Made by a program: the position numbers and the translations under genes
In this document: positions 8,846 through 16,522 of the stretch, in pieces
Layout of the letters: the number at the start of each line of letters is the position of its first letter
Position numbering within the stretch: the stretch's first letter is position 1
Source: Curtobacterium sp. VKM Ac-1395
Lineage (GTDB): Bacteria > Actinomycetota > Actinomycetes > Actinomycetales > Microbacteriaceae
Direction: 5' to 3'
Length of the DNA stretch: 64,000 nt
NCBI RefSeq assembly: GCF_015350975.1
Contig: NZ_JADKRX010000008.1
Span: 1-64,000 of the forward strand
Notes under the pieces: generated by a model
The model's database searches: none
What the model was told of the DNA's origin: nothing
What the model saw: only the letters and a program-made list of their open reading frames with translations

Positions 8846-9838
8846 GTGAGCGAGACGGACGTGGCCCCGGCGCAGGCGTCGGCCGACAGCGGCGCCGACG
8901 GCGGCGTGCGGCTCCGGCTCGACGTCGCGTACGACGGCGCCGCGTTCTCCGGGTGGGCCAGGCAGCCGGGGCTCCGCACCGTGCAGGGCGCGCTCGAGAC
9001 CGCGCTCGCCACCGTCTTCACCCGCTGGGGCTCGCCGCCGCTGCTGACCGTCGCCGGGCGGACGGACGCCGGGGTGCACGCCGTCGGGCAGGTCGCGCAC
9101 CTCGACCTCGACGCCGCGCAGTGGGCCGCGCTGGCACGGCCCCGACGGAGCGCTCCCGACGCGGGCGGGCGCCATGGCAGCGGGCGCGACGGGAGCGGGC
9201 GCGACGGCAGTGGGCGCGACCCGCTCGACGGTCTCGTCAAGCGGGTGAACGGCATCGCCGGGGTCGAGGGCGACGTGGTCGTCACGCGGGCGTCGATCGC
9301 GCCGGACGGGTTCGACGCCCGGTTCTCCCCGCTCTGGCGGCGCTACCAGTACCGGGTCGCGGACGTCGACGCCCCCCGCGATCCACGACGTCGTGGGCAC
9401 ACGCTCTGGTACCCGGGGCGTCTCGACCCGGCAGCGATGGAGCGCGGTGCGCTGACGCTGTTGGGGCTGCACGACTTCGCGGCGTTCTGCAAGCCGCGCG
9501 AGGGGGCGACGACCATCCGGACGCTCCAGGAGTTCCGCTGGGACCGCGAGCCGGACGGCGTGCTGGTGGCGAGCCTCCAGGCCGATGCGTTCTGCCACTC
9601 CATGGTGCGCGCGATGGTGGGGGCGACCATCGCCGTCGGCGAGGGGCGCTTCGGACCGGAGCGGCTCGAGGAGCTGCGCGTGGCGGGGGAGCGGACCAGC
9701 GCGTTCAAGGTGGCGCCGGCGAAGGGGCTCACCCTGACCGAGGTGGGGTACCCGCCGGACGCGGAGCTCGCGGCCCGGGCGGAGCAGACGCGTGCCCGGC
9801 GATCCGTGGACGGGACCTCGGCTACCGTCGGGGGATGA
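8846..9838 (+). CDS. truA: tRNA pseudouridine(38-40) synthase TruA
   Basis: TruA converts uridines 38-40 of the anticodon arm to pseudouridine. The signature VAGRTDAGVHA is present with the catalytic Asp at residue 74. RLDVAYDGAAFSGWARQ at the N-terminus and FCHSMVRAMVG near residue 252 are also typical. At 330 residues it is longer than the usual 250-290, because of a hydrophilic insertion around residues 95-130 encoded partly by a 15-bp tandem repeat (9176-9220). Start is GTG at 8846. The stop overlaps the next gene by four bases (ATGA). Confidence 0.93.
   Translation: MSETDVAPAQASADSGADGGVRLRLDVAYDGAAFSGWARQPGLRTVQGALETALATVFTRWGSPPLLTVAGRTDAGVHAVGQVAHLDLDAAQWAALARPRRSAPDAGGRHGSGRDGSGRDGSGRDPLDGLVKRVNGIAGVEGDVVVTRASIAPDGFDARFSPLWRRYQYRVADVDAPRDPRRRGHTLWYPGRLDPAAMERGALTLLGLHDFAAFCKPREGATTIRTLQEFRWDREPDGVLVASLQADAFCHSMVRAMVGATIAVGEGRFGPERLEELRVAGERTSAFKVAPAKGLTLTEVGYPPDAELAARAEQTRARRSVDGTSATVGG
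9176..9220 (+). repeat. Three 15-bp tandem repeats inside truA
   Basis: Three near-identical 15-base units (GGCAGCGGGCGCGAC type) encode a GSGRD repeat. They keep the frame and lie between the catalytic loop and the next conserved TruA segment, so the encoded loop is probably tolerated. Confidence 0.85.
9823..9828 (+). promoter_or_regulatory. Putative leaderless -10 box for MBL-fold gene
   Basis: TACCGT inside the end of truA, with six bases to the ATG at 9835. This would allow expression independent of truA in addition to coupling. Confidence 0.35.
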
Positions 9839-10581
9839 GCTCCCGCGAACCCCGGTCCGTCGTCTCCGTCGCCCCTGGTGTGGTCTTCGTCGAGGGGCCC
9901 GTCTCGAACTGGGTCGTGTTGGCGGAGGAGGACGGCGTCGCCCTGATCGACGCGGGCTACCCCGCCGACAGCGACCTGGTGCTCGACACGGTGCGCTACG
10001 CCGGACACGACCTCGGCGACCTCCGCCGCATCTACGTCACACACGGGCACGTCGACCACGTCGGCGGCATCCCCGGGATCCTCGAGCGCCACCCGCACGT
10101 CGAGGTACTCGCGCACGCCGCCGAGCTCGACAACGTCCGTGGACCCGGGCGGCAGCAGGTCACGCCGGCGGAGATCGGTGGGCGGCTGGCCTCGGCGCGG
10201 GTGCTCCGCTGGCTCGGCCGGGCGATCCGGTCCGACGCCCTGCGGCCCGTCTCGGTGCCCACCGCCAGGGCCTTCACCGGCGCGGACTTCGAGGGGCGGG
10301 CGATCACGCCGTTCCCCGCCGAGGGACACACGGCCGGTTCCACCGCGTACCTGCTGCCGGCCGCCGACGCGATCGTCACCGGGGACGCGGTCGTCTCCCA
10401 CCACGACACGCAGCCGGCGTCGTGGACCCCGCGGCCGCGGATGATCACGCCCTTCTTCACGGCGGACCAGGCGACAGCGCTCGAGTCGGCGCGGGCGCTG
10501 CCCATCCCCGAGATCGTGCTGCCGGGGCACGGGCCGGCCGTGCACCGGGTGGGGCGGGAGTGGGTGCCGGTCGGGTCGTGA
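9835..10581 (+). CDS. MBL-fold metallohydrolase
   Basis: This 248-residue protein is a metallo-beta-lactamase fold hydrolase. The zinc motif THGHVDHVGG (HxHxDH) sits near residue 66. FPAEGHTAGS supplies the next metal-binding His, IVTGDAVV supplies the Asp, and VLPGHGPAVH supplies the last His. Such proteins include glyoxalase II-like, lactonase and RNase-type enzymes; this one has no features that single out a substrate. Its ATG overlaps the truA stop. A distinct, lower-G+C segment begins right after its stop codon. I am confident of the fold but not of the reaction. Confidence 0.85.
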   Translation: MSSREPRSVVSVAPGVVFVEGPVSNWVVLAEEDGVALIDAGYPADSDLVLDTVRYAGHDLGDLRRIYVTHGHVDHVGGIPGILERHPHVEVLAHAAELDNVRGPGRQQVTPAEIGGRLASARVLRWLGRAIRSDALRPVSVPTARAFTGADFEGRAITPFPAEGHTAGSTAYLLPAADAIVTGDAVVSHHDTQPASWTPRPRMITPFFTADQATALESARALPIPEIVLPGHGPAVHRVGREWVPVGS

Positions 10582-10653
10582 AGTCGAGAGCAAGCCGTCC
10601 AGCGACCGGGTGGGTGACGAATCCCATACTGGTATTTCAACAGGAAATCTGAA

Positions 10654-10702
10654 ATGGTGGTTCGGCGGCGATGACGCCGTAGAACGATTGGGCAACCACC
10701 AT
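10654..10702 (+). promoter_or_regulatory. Inverted repeat covering the start codon of the peptide gene
   Basis: ATGGTGGTT (10654-10662) is exactly complementary to AACCACCAT (10694-10702), whose last two bases are the first two of the start codon. A nested CGGCG/CGCCG pair (10663-10667 with 10675-10679) extends the structure. In an mRNA this would bury the start region, hinting at translational control. No good Shine-Dalgarno sequence is visible. Confidence 0.4.
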
Positions 10703-11111
10703 GAAGAACGTCCGCACTGTCGGGATCATCGGAGCGATCGTCACCGGGGCGATGCTGAGCACGGTCGGGGCGACCGCAGCTTCAGCGCAGCCGATCACCG
10801 TGAGTTCGACGAGTGTCCCCGGGTACTCGACCACCGCTCGGACGATGCCGATCTCGTCGACGACGGGGACGACTGCATCGACGGGGGATTCGTCGACTGA
10901 TCGCATCCCGATCAAGCCGATCGTCGATTGGCTCAAGAGCAACGCTTCATCCGTCATCCCAGCGCTCAAGACTGCGCTCAGGAACAGCGTCAACGCCTTC
11001 AAGAACTGGTGGAACGGACTTGCGGCATGGATCCGCGCGGGCATCAACGCGATCGCCCAGATGACCGTCGAAGAGATGTTCAGCGCGCTCTGGGACTACT
11101 TCTTCGGTTGA
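10701..11111 (+). CDS. Small secreted amphipathic peptide, candidate bacteriocin precursor
   Basis: The product is 136 residues. Residues 1-29 are a clear Sec signal peptide ending in ATAASA. Residues 30-66 are Ser/Thr-rich and probably disordered. The C-terminal 70 residues are predicted helical and amphipathic, with four Trp (including WW), several Phe and basic residues, and end in LWDYFFG. The whole precursor has no cysteine, so lanthionine or disulfide chemistry is excluded. I know no family for it. The genes immediately downstream are an ABC ATPase, a permease and a tiny membrane protein, a set typical of bacteriocin export or immunity. Base composition is lower in G+C than the surroundings. 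An antimicrobial or signalling peptide is inferred, not shown. Confidence 0.6.
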   Translation: MKNVRTVGIIGAIVTGAMLSTVGATAASAQPITVSSTSVPGYSTTARTMPISSTTGTTASTGDSSTDRIPIKPIVDWLKSNASSVIPALKTALRNSVNAFKNWWNGLAAWIRAGINAIAQMTVEEMFSALWDYFFG

Positions 11112-11124
11112 TCAGAGCCTCGGG

Positions 11125-11153
11125 GGAGCGGACCGGCTCAGCCGGTCCGCTCC
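11125..11153 (+). terminator. Hairpin between peptide gene and ABC genes
   Basis: A perfect 13-bp stem (GGAGCGGACCGGC with its complement) with a three-base TCA loop starts 14 bases after the peptide stop codon. No T-run follows. It could be a partial terminator or a 3' stabiliser that keeps peptide expression above that of the transporter genes. Confidence 0.6.
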
Positions 11154-11175
11154 ACCTCGTCGGAAGGGACGACCA

Positions 11176-12045
11176 ATGATCCAACTCCAGGACGTCGGTC
11201 TGCGTGGGCGCGGCCGACCTCGTCTGCAGGACGTCTCCGTCGCGTTCCAGGCGGGACGGGTGTACGGGTTGATCGGGCCCAATGGGGCAGGGAAGTCCAC
11301 GCTCCTCTCGGTCCTCGCTGGGTTGGTGCGCCCTGATCGGGGCTCGCTCGTCGGACTGCCGTGGCAACGGGGCCAAGCCGTCGGCGCAGTGTTCGGCGAC
11401 GTCGACATGCACCGTGGCAGGACCGTCCGGGAGACGCTGCTGCTCAGAGCTCGCCTCGTCGGTTCTGATCGCCCTTCTGTCGACACGATGGCGCATCGCG
11501 TCGGACTCGGTGCCGTCCTCAGACGCCGAGTCGGCTCCCTGTCACTCGGCATGAGGATGCGTCTCGCGATCGGTGTGGCGCTCCTGGGATCGCCGTCCCT
11601 CGTCCTGCTCGACGAGCCCATGAACGGCCTCGATCCCAACGGCATCGCATGGATGCGGGGGATGGTGGCCGATCTCCGGAGCTCCGGGGTGACGGTCATC
11701 GTCTCGAGCCACCTGCTCGGTGAACTGGAGACGATGATCGACGACGTCGTCATCGTCAGCCAGGGAAGGATCGTCCGCTCCGAGCCCGTGGGCATCGCCC
11801 GGACCGACGCCTGCGAAGTCCAGGTCGACGACTCGGCGAGGCTCTTGGCGGCGGCCGCGCAGCGGGGAATCCCGGCCACCCAGCGAGGCGGTCTGATCCA
11901 GCTCGGCACGAGAGCGGCTGACGCTGTACGCGTGGCGGTGGACATCGGAGTGGACGTGCTGTTGGCGGGACCCGCGGGACGGTCCCTGGAAGCACTGTAC
12001 GAAGAAGTCTCCACAGCGGAGTTCGAATCGGAGGTCGTCCGGTGA
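11176..12045 (+). CDS. ABC transporter ATP-binding protein of the peptide cassette
   Basis: This 289-residue ATPase has Walker A GPNGAGKST near residue 34, signature LSLGMRMRL, Walker B LVLLDEPMNGLDPNG and switch region SSHLLGELE. The LSLGM form of the signature and overall length match BcrA/LanF-like ATPases, which work with small permeases in self-protection against antimicrobial peptides. It is preceded by GGAAGGGA, an adequate ribosome site. Its TGA overlaps the next start by four bases (GTGA). The C-terminal 80 residues are not conserved with any domain I recognise. The association with the upstream peptide gene is by position. Confidence 0.85.
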   Translation: MIQLQDVGLRGRGRPRLQDVSVAFQAGRVYGLIGPNGAGKSTLLSVLAGLVRPDRGSLVGLPWQRGQAVGAVFGDVDMHRGRTVRETLLLRARLVGSDRPSVDTMAHRVGLGAVLRRRVGSLSLGMRMRLAIGVALLGSPSLVLLDEPMNGLDPNGIAWMRGMVADLRSSGVTVIVSSHLLGELETMIDDVVIVSQGRIVRSEPVGIARTDACEVQVDDSARLLAAAAQRGIPATQRGGLIQLGTRAADAVRVAVDIGVDVLLAGPAGRSLEALYEEVSTAEFESEVVR

Positions 12046-12752
12046 TCGCATTCGTCGAGGTCACGAGGCTCGAGGTGCGCAAGCGTGTCGACACAAGGAG
12101 CGCTGCCGCCGGGTTCGGAGTTCTGTCGTTGCTCGTCGTCATGTGCTGTGTACTCAGCGTCTCGCTCGTCACCAAGGCCGCGAGCTTCGGTGTCGGGGAG
12201 GTGATCGTGACCGCCGGGCTGCCCGCCGCACTGGCGGCTTCGATCGTCGGTGTCGTGATCGGCGTGGGCGACGCATCATGCGGTGGCGAGCGTGACGGCG
12301 TGCTGGCCGGACTGACGAGGAACGTGATCTACATCGCGAGGTTCGCAGCGTGTGTCGTCATCATTGCCGCTGTGGTCCTGTTCACCGCCATCGTCGGGGG
12401 CATCGGCGCCGTGGTGGCCGTGTTGCTCGGAGGACACGTTGCATCGACGGACGTCGTTCCGTCCGTCATGCAGGTGGCTGCGCTGTCCTTCTCCTCGGCG
12501 GCCTTCGGGTTCGGGATCGGAGCGACGTCCCGCTCGTTGGCGCTCGGGCTGGTGAGCGTGCTCGGAGTGATGCTCGTGCTCGACGTGGCTCTCGCGTTCC
12601 TTGGGTCATGGACTGCTTTCGTCCGATTCGGGACAGTGCAGAGCGGGATGACGGGGGACGCTGACGTCCTTCCGGCAATCACTTCGGGTCTGCTCTGGAT
12701 CGTGCTCCCCGTCGCGGCCGGATGGCTACGGACACGAAAGGTCGCGACGTGA
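12042..12752 (+). CDS. ABC transporter permease of the peptide cassette
   Basis: This 236-residue hydrophobic protein has about six membrane segments and a cytoplasmic N-terminus, as expected for an ABC-2 type permease encoded next to its ATPase. Between the first and second pairs of segments lies a short polar loop containing SCGGERDGVLAGLTRN, comparable to the coupling loop of such permeases. Start is GTG at 12042, overlapping the ATPase stop. The sequence is otherwise poorly conserved. It likely dimerises and exports the cassette peptide, or removes it from the membrane as immunity; the two cannot be told apart here. Confidence 0.75.
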   Translation: MIAFVEVTRLEVRKRVDTRSAAAGFGVLSLLVVMCCVLSVSLVTKAASFGVGEVIVTAGLPAALAASIVGVVIGVGDASCGGERDGVLAGLTRNVIYIARFAACVVIIAAVVLFTAIVGGIGAVVAVLLGGHVASTDVVPSVMQVAALSFSSAAFGFGIGATSRSLALGLVSVLGVMLVLDVALAFLGSWTAFVRFGTVQSGMTGDADVLPAITSGLLWIVLPVAAGWLRTRKVAT

Positions 12753-13006
12753 CTGAGGCTCCTCGGGGTGTTCGCACGAAGCGGGCCCGACGGTTCACCG
12801 TCGCGTTGCTCGTGGTCATCGCAACTCTGAGCTGCTGCATCGTCGGCGTGACTCATCAAGTTGGAGTGATCCGAGCCATGGCGGCCGTCGCGGCGCTCGC
12901 AGCGATGGCAGGCTCGCTGGTGCTCGCGAAGAGCCGCGGCAACGTCATCGGGTGGTACGTCATCACGGTGGGAGTCACACTGCTGCGTGTCCTGACCGAG
13001 AGCTGA
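12749..13006 (+). CDS. Small membrane protein, possible immunity factor
   Basis: The last gene of the cassette encodes 85 residues if started at the GTG at 12749, which overlaps the permease stop by four bases (GTGA). An in-frame ATG at 12722 would add nine residues but lies inside the permease. After a basic N-terminus (RTKRARR) there are two or three membrane segments, separated by short loops, ending in RVLTES. Tiny basic membrane proteins next to bacteriocin genes are often immunity proteins, which is the basis for this guess. No homology is recognised. Confidence 0.55.
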   Translation: MTEAPRGVRTKRARRFTVALLVVIATLSCCIVGVTHQVGVIRAMAAVAALAAMAGSLVLAKSRGNVIGWYVITVGVTLLRVLTES

Positions 13007-13062
13007 GGGGCAGTAGACCGAAGGGTTCACCTCGTCGAAACCTGAACGCCCCCGCAGATCGG

Positions 13063-13068
13063 TAGCGT
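13063..13068 (+). promoter_or_regulatory. Putative -10 box of nuclease gene
   Basis: TAGCGT, giving a leader of roughly 25 bases that contains GAAGG before the ATG at 13102. No convincing -35 hexamer is seen. Confidence 0.35.
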
Positions 13069-13101
13069 GCTGGAGTCCACGACCCCGCACCGAAGGTCCG
13101 C

Positions 13102-16100
13102 ATGCCCCAGCACATCCGTCGCACCCTGCTGTGCGCCACGGTCGCCGCGACACTCCTCGCCGCACCGCTCGTCTCCGCCACCGCCGCCTCGGCGGACCCC
13201 GCCGGCACCGGCCTGGTCATCCGTGAGGCATACCTCAAGGGCGGCAGCGCCGGCGCCCCCTACAACCACAAGTTCGTGGAGATCGGCAACCCGACGGCTG
13301 CGCCCGTCTCGGTCACCGGGTGGTCACTGCAGTACCGGTCCGCGACGAGCACCGGCGCGTTCAGCACGAGCGCGCTCGAGGGCACCGTCCCCGCCGGTGG
13401 CACGTTCCTGGTGTCGATGGCGGGCAACGGCGGCGCCGCTGCCGTCGGTGCCGACCTCCCCACGCCCGACGACGAAGCGGGCCTCAACCCGTCCGGCACG
13501 ACAGGGACGCTCGTCCTCGCGGACCGCACGACGGCGCTGGCCCTGCCCGCCGGTGCGGTGGCGACCGGCACGCCCGGCGTCGTCGACCTGCTCGGCTACG
13601 GCGCGTCGAACACCTTCGAGGGGGCGGTGCGCTCCGTCGACGGCGGGAACCCCGTGCCGAACGCCCTCGTGCGAGCGGGCACGACCGACACGGACGTCAA
13701 CGCCGCGGACTTCTCGAACACCACCACGCCGACCCCGACGAACGCCGCCGGACAGACGGCAGGCGGGGGCACGACCCCCACGCCCCCGACGGACCCGACC
13801 CCGCCGACCGAGCCCGCTCCGGCCGAGGCCGTCACGATCGCGCAGCTCCAGGGCACGACGGACACCTCGCCGTACGCGGGGAGGAACGTCGTCACGTCGG
13901 GCGTCGTCACCGCGGTGTACGCGACCGGCGGCTTCAGCGGCTACACGATCCAGACCCCGGGTACCGGCGTCGCGGTCGACCTGAGCACGCACACCGCGTC
14001 GGACGCCGTCTTCGTCTACTCGGCCGCGACGGCGTCGTCCGTCACGGCAGGGCAGCACGTCGAGGTCACCGGCGCCGTCTCCGAGTTCAACGGCCTGACC
14101 GAGCTCACGGTCTCCGGTGCCGCCGGGCTGCGCACGCTGTCCGACACGGTGCCCGCCCCGCAGGCCGCGGCGGTCGCCTTCCCGCGGACGGACGCGCAGC
14201 GCGAGTCCCTCGAGAGCATGCTCGTCGCTCCGCAGGGCCGGTACACCGTCGCGGACAACTACACGACGAACCAGTACGGCGAGGTCGTCCTGGCCTCCGG
14301 CACCGAGCGGCTCCTGCAGCCGACCGAGGTCGCGCGCCCCGGCACTCCGGAGGCAGCGGCGATCACCGCGGACAACGCGGCGCGCAGGGTCACGCTCGAC
14401 GACGGCGCCAGCACCAACTTCCTGACGAAGGCCAACCAGGGCATCCCGGTGTCGTGGCTGACGCAGGGTCCCGTCACCGTCGGTGCCGACGCCACGTTCG
14501 ACGCACCGGTCGTGCTCGACTACCGCAACAACGGGTGGAAGTTCCAGCCGACCGCGCCGGTCACCGGCGCGACGCCGTCGGCCGACCTGCCCGTCGCGTT
14601 CTCGGACGTGCGCACCGCGAAGCCCGAGGACGTCGGCGGTGACCTGAAGCTCGCCGGCTTCAACGTGCTGAACTACTTCCCCACGACGGGTGACGAGCTC
14701 ACCGGTTGCACGTACTACACGGACCGCGACGGCGACCCCGTCACGGTGAACTCCGGCTGCGACGCCCGTGGTGCCGCCGAGCAGGAGGACCTCGAGCGCC
14801 AGCAGGTCAAGATCGTCAAGGCGATCAACGGCCTCGGCGCCGACGTCGTCTCGCTCGAGGAGATCGAGAACTCGGCACGCTTCGGCCAGCCGCGTGACGC
14901 TGCGGTCGCGACCCTCGTCGGGGCGCTCAACGCCGCGACCGGTGCCGACACGTGGGCGTACGTCCCGTCCCCGGCGGTCGTCCCGGCGAGCGAGGACGTC
15001 ATCCGCCTCGCCCTGATCTACAAGAAGGACCGCGTCGCCCCCACCGGAGCGTCCACGATCCTGCAGGACGCCGCCTTCACGAACGCCCGACAGCCCGTCG
15101 CCGACGCCTTCCGCCCGCTCGGCGGCACCGCGGACGACGAGTTCCTGGTGATCGCGAACCACTTCAAGTCCAAGGGCTCCGGCACCGGTGCGAACGCCGA
15201 CCAGGGCGACGGCCAGGGGGCGTCGAACGCGGACCGCGTCGCACAGGCGAAGGCCCTGGTGTCGTTCTCCACCGCCATGCAGACCCAGTACGGCACGGAC
15301 AAGGTCTTCATGCTCGGCGACTTCAACGCCTACAGCAAGGAGGACCCGATGGTGGTCCTCGACGACGCCGGCTACACCGACCTCGGGCCGACGGCGGACG
15401 CCGACGAGTGGTCGTACGTCTTCAGCGGCCTGAGCGGGTCGCTCGACCACGTGCTCGCCTCGCCCGCAGCGCTCGCCGACGTCACCGGCGTGGACATCTG
15501 GAACATCAACTCGGTCGAGTCGGTGGGGCTGGAGTACAGCCGCTACAACTACAACGCCACGAACCTCTACACCGACGACGTGTACCGGGCGAGCGACCAC
15601 GACCCGATCCTGGTCGGCATCGACCTCCCCGGCATCGGCGGGACGACGCCTCCTGGTGACGGCGGCACGACGCCTCCTGGTGACGGTGGCACGACGCCTC
15701 CTGGTGACGGCGGAAGCCCGACCCCGACTCCGACTCCGACCCCGACCCCGACTCCGACCCCTGCTCCGCAGCCGGGCGACCAGGCCGCGGTCCTGGCCGT
15801 CGACGGTCACCTCCGTGTCGGGGCGTCGTTCCGCCTGACGGGCACCGGCTTCGCTGCCGGCGAGCGGACCACGGTGGAGCTGCACTCCGAGCCGGTCACC
15901 CTCGGCGCGCTGACCGCGGACGCCTCCGGTCGCCTGTCCGGCACGTTCACGGTGCCGTCGTCGGTCACCGCCGGGACGCACACCCTGGTGGTGACCGGAC
16001 CGACGACCGGCTCGGTGACGCTGGTCGTCACGGTCGACCCGGCCACCGGGACGGCATCGGGGCTCGCGTTCACCGGCGCTGAGCTGACCGGCGGCATCCT

Positions 16101-16176
16101 CGCAGCGCTGCTGCTCCTGGCGGCGGGTGCCGGCCTGCTCATGGTGCGCCGACGTCGCCTGGCTCGCGCCGCGTAG
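13102..16176 (+). CDS. ExeM/NucH-like extracellular nuclease, cell-wall anchored
   Basis: The product is a 1024-residue exported protein with a signal peptide to about residue 33. A lamin-tail-like domain (35-150) is followed by a Pro/Thr linker near 225-245, an OB-like region, and an endonuclease/exonuclease/phosphatase domain (about 510-845). Catalytic elements visible are SLEEIEN (near 585), NHFKSKG (near 685), GDFNA (near 738) and SDHDP (near 831). A TTPPGDGG and PT repeat linker and an Ig-like domain precede a C-terminal LAFTG (about 988), a hydrophobic stretch and RRRR, the pattern of a class E sortase substrate. It probably degrades extracellular DNA at the cell surface for phosphate or nucleotides. 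Confidence 0.88.
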   Translation: MPQHIRRTLLCATVAATLLAAPLVSATAASADPAGTGLVIREAYLKGGSAGAPYNHKFVEIGNPTAAPVSVTGWSLQYRSATSTGAFSTSALEGTVPAGGTFLVSMAGNGGAAAVGADLPTPDDEAGLNPSGTTGTLVLADRTTALALPAGAVATGTPGVVDLLGYGASNTFEGAVRSVDGGNPVPNALVRAGTTDTDVNAADFSNTTTPTPTNAAGQTAGGGTTPTPPTDPTPPTEPAPAEAVTIAQLQGTTDTSPYAGRNVVTSGVVTAVYATGGFSGYTIQTPGTGVAVDLSTHTASDAVFVYSAATASSVTAGQHVEVTGAVSEFNGLTELTVSGAAGLRTLSDTVPAPQAAAVAFPRTDAQRESLESMLVAPQGRYTVADNYTTNQYGEVVLASGTERLLQPTEVARPGTPEAAAITADNAARRVTLDDGASTNFLTKANQGIPVSWLTQGPVTVGADATFDAPVVLDYRNNGWKFQPTAPVTGATPSADLPVAFSDVRTAKPEDVGGDLKLAGFNVLNYFPTTGDELTGCTYYTDRDGDPVTVNSGCDARGAAEQEDLERQQVKIVKAINGLGADVVSLEEIENSARFGQPRDAAVATLVGALNAATGADTWAYVPSPAVVPASEDVIRLALIYKKDRVAPTGASTILQDAAFTNARQPVADAFRPLGGTADDEFLVIANHFKSKGSGTGANADQGDGQGASNADRVAQAKALVSFSTAMQTQYGTDKVFMLGDFNAYSKEDPMVVLDDAGYTDLGPTADADEWSYVFSGLSGSLDHVLASPAALADVTGVDIWNINSVESVGLEYSRYNYNATNLYTDDVYRASDHDPILVGIDLPGIGGTTPPGDGGTTPPGDGGTTPPGDGGSPTPTPTPTPTPTPTPAPQPGDQAAVLAVDGHLRVGASFRLTGTGFAAGERTTVELHSEPVTLGALTADASGRLSGTFTVPSSVTAGTHTLVVTGPTTGSVTLVVTVDPATGTASGLAFTGAELTGGILAALLLLAAGAGLLMVRRRRLARAA
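15637..15708 (+). repeat. Three 24-bp tandem repeats in nuclease linker
   Basis: Three consecutive 24-base units encode GGTTPPGD repeats, differing at single bases. They are followed directly by the PT hexanucleotide repeat. Unit number is likely to vary between strains. Confidence 0.9.
15718..15761 (+). repeat. Pro-Thr hexanucleotide repeat in nuclease linker
   Basis: About seven copies of CCGACC/CCGACT encode a PT run, a stiff wall-spanning spacer between the catalytic part and the C-terminal Ig-like domain. Confidence 0.85.
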
Positions 16177-16192
16177 TCCACGCGACCACGAA

Positions 16193-16297
16193 CGGACGGG
16201 AGGCTCCCCACCGGTCACGGCCGTCCCGCCGCTGGCGCGTCGGTCCGGTACCGGCCGGCGTGGGCCCAGGTGCCAGCTGGCACGAGCCTCCCGTCCG
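16193..16297. repeat. Inverted pair of the CGGACGGGAGGCT motif
   Basis: CGGACGGGAGGCT at 16193-16205 has its exact complement at 16284-16297, about 79 bases away. The enclosed DNA contains further short complementary stretches. It lies in the 453-base gap between the nuclease gene and rplM and belongs to the dispersed motif family noted elsewhere. Confidence 0.65.
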
Positions 16298-16330
16298 GTT
16301 CTTCCCACATCGCTCGCGATGGAAGGCGCG

Positions 16331-16373
16331 ATCGCGCGTTGCAGGTCGAGAATCCTGACCCGCAACGCGCGAT
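16331..16373. terminator. Long hairpin between nuclease gene and rplM
   Basis: ATCGCGCGTTGC (16331-16342) pairs with GCAACGCGCGAT (16362-16373); after one mismatch, GGTC pairs with GACC, leaving a 9-base loop. No T-run follows. It lies 155 bases beyond the nuclease stop, so it may be a terminator or a repeat element. Confidence 0.5.
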
Positions 16374-16458
16374 TCCGCGTGCTGCGCGCGATTCCGCTTG
16401 CGGGGGAGCGGGAGCGGGGCGCGGGGAGAGAACGGGTGGGGGTGGTGCGCGCGTGCGT

Positions 16459-16488
16459 TTGACCCGCGTGCGGCGTGTCCGGTAGGCT
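16459..16488 (+). promoter_or_regulatory. rplM-rpsI promoter
   Basis: TTGACC (16459-16464), an 18-base spacer and TAGGCT (16483-16488) form a good housekeeping sigma promoter. Transcription would begin near 16495, leaving a leader of about 135 bases before rplM. Confidence 0.7.
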
Positions 16489-16497
16489 CTCACCTTG

Positions 16498-16522
16498 GTC
16501 TGCGCGCCGTTGTGCGCCAGAC
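16498..16522 (+). promoter_or_regulatory. 5' hairpin in rplM leader
   Basis: GTCTG (16498-16502) pairs with CAGAC (16518-16522), continued by CGCG/TGCG pairing around one bulged base. It sits at the very 5' end of the predicted rplM-rpsI transcript, where ribosomal-protein autoregulatory structures are often found. No known leader family was recognised. Confidence 0.35.

Noticed and set aside
6391..9834. A long plus-strand frame joining the SARP end to the MBL-fold gene
   Set aside because: Only its last 248 codons have conserved motifs; the rest is antisense or out of frame to the ABC genes and truA.
10610..10900. Alternative 96-codon frame over the peptide gene
   Set aside because: Its translation is rich in His/Asp/Arg with no pattern, while the other frame gives a clear signal peptide and amphipathic helix.
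10582..13006. The low-G+C cassette as a mobile element
   Set aside because: No transposase, integrase, direct target repeats or attachment site could be found at its borders.
13324..16365. A 1013-codon minus-strand open frame opposite the nuclease gene
   Set aside because: It is a shadow of the plus-strand gene in high-G+C DNA; the translation is Arg/Gly-rich with no family motif.
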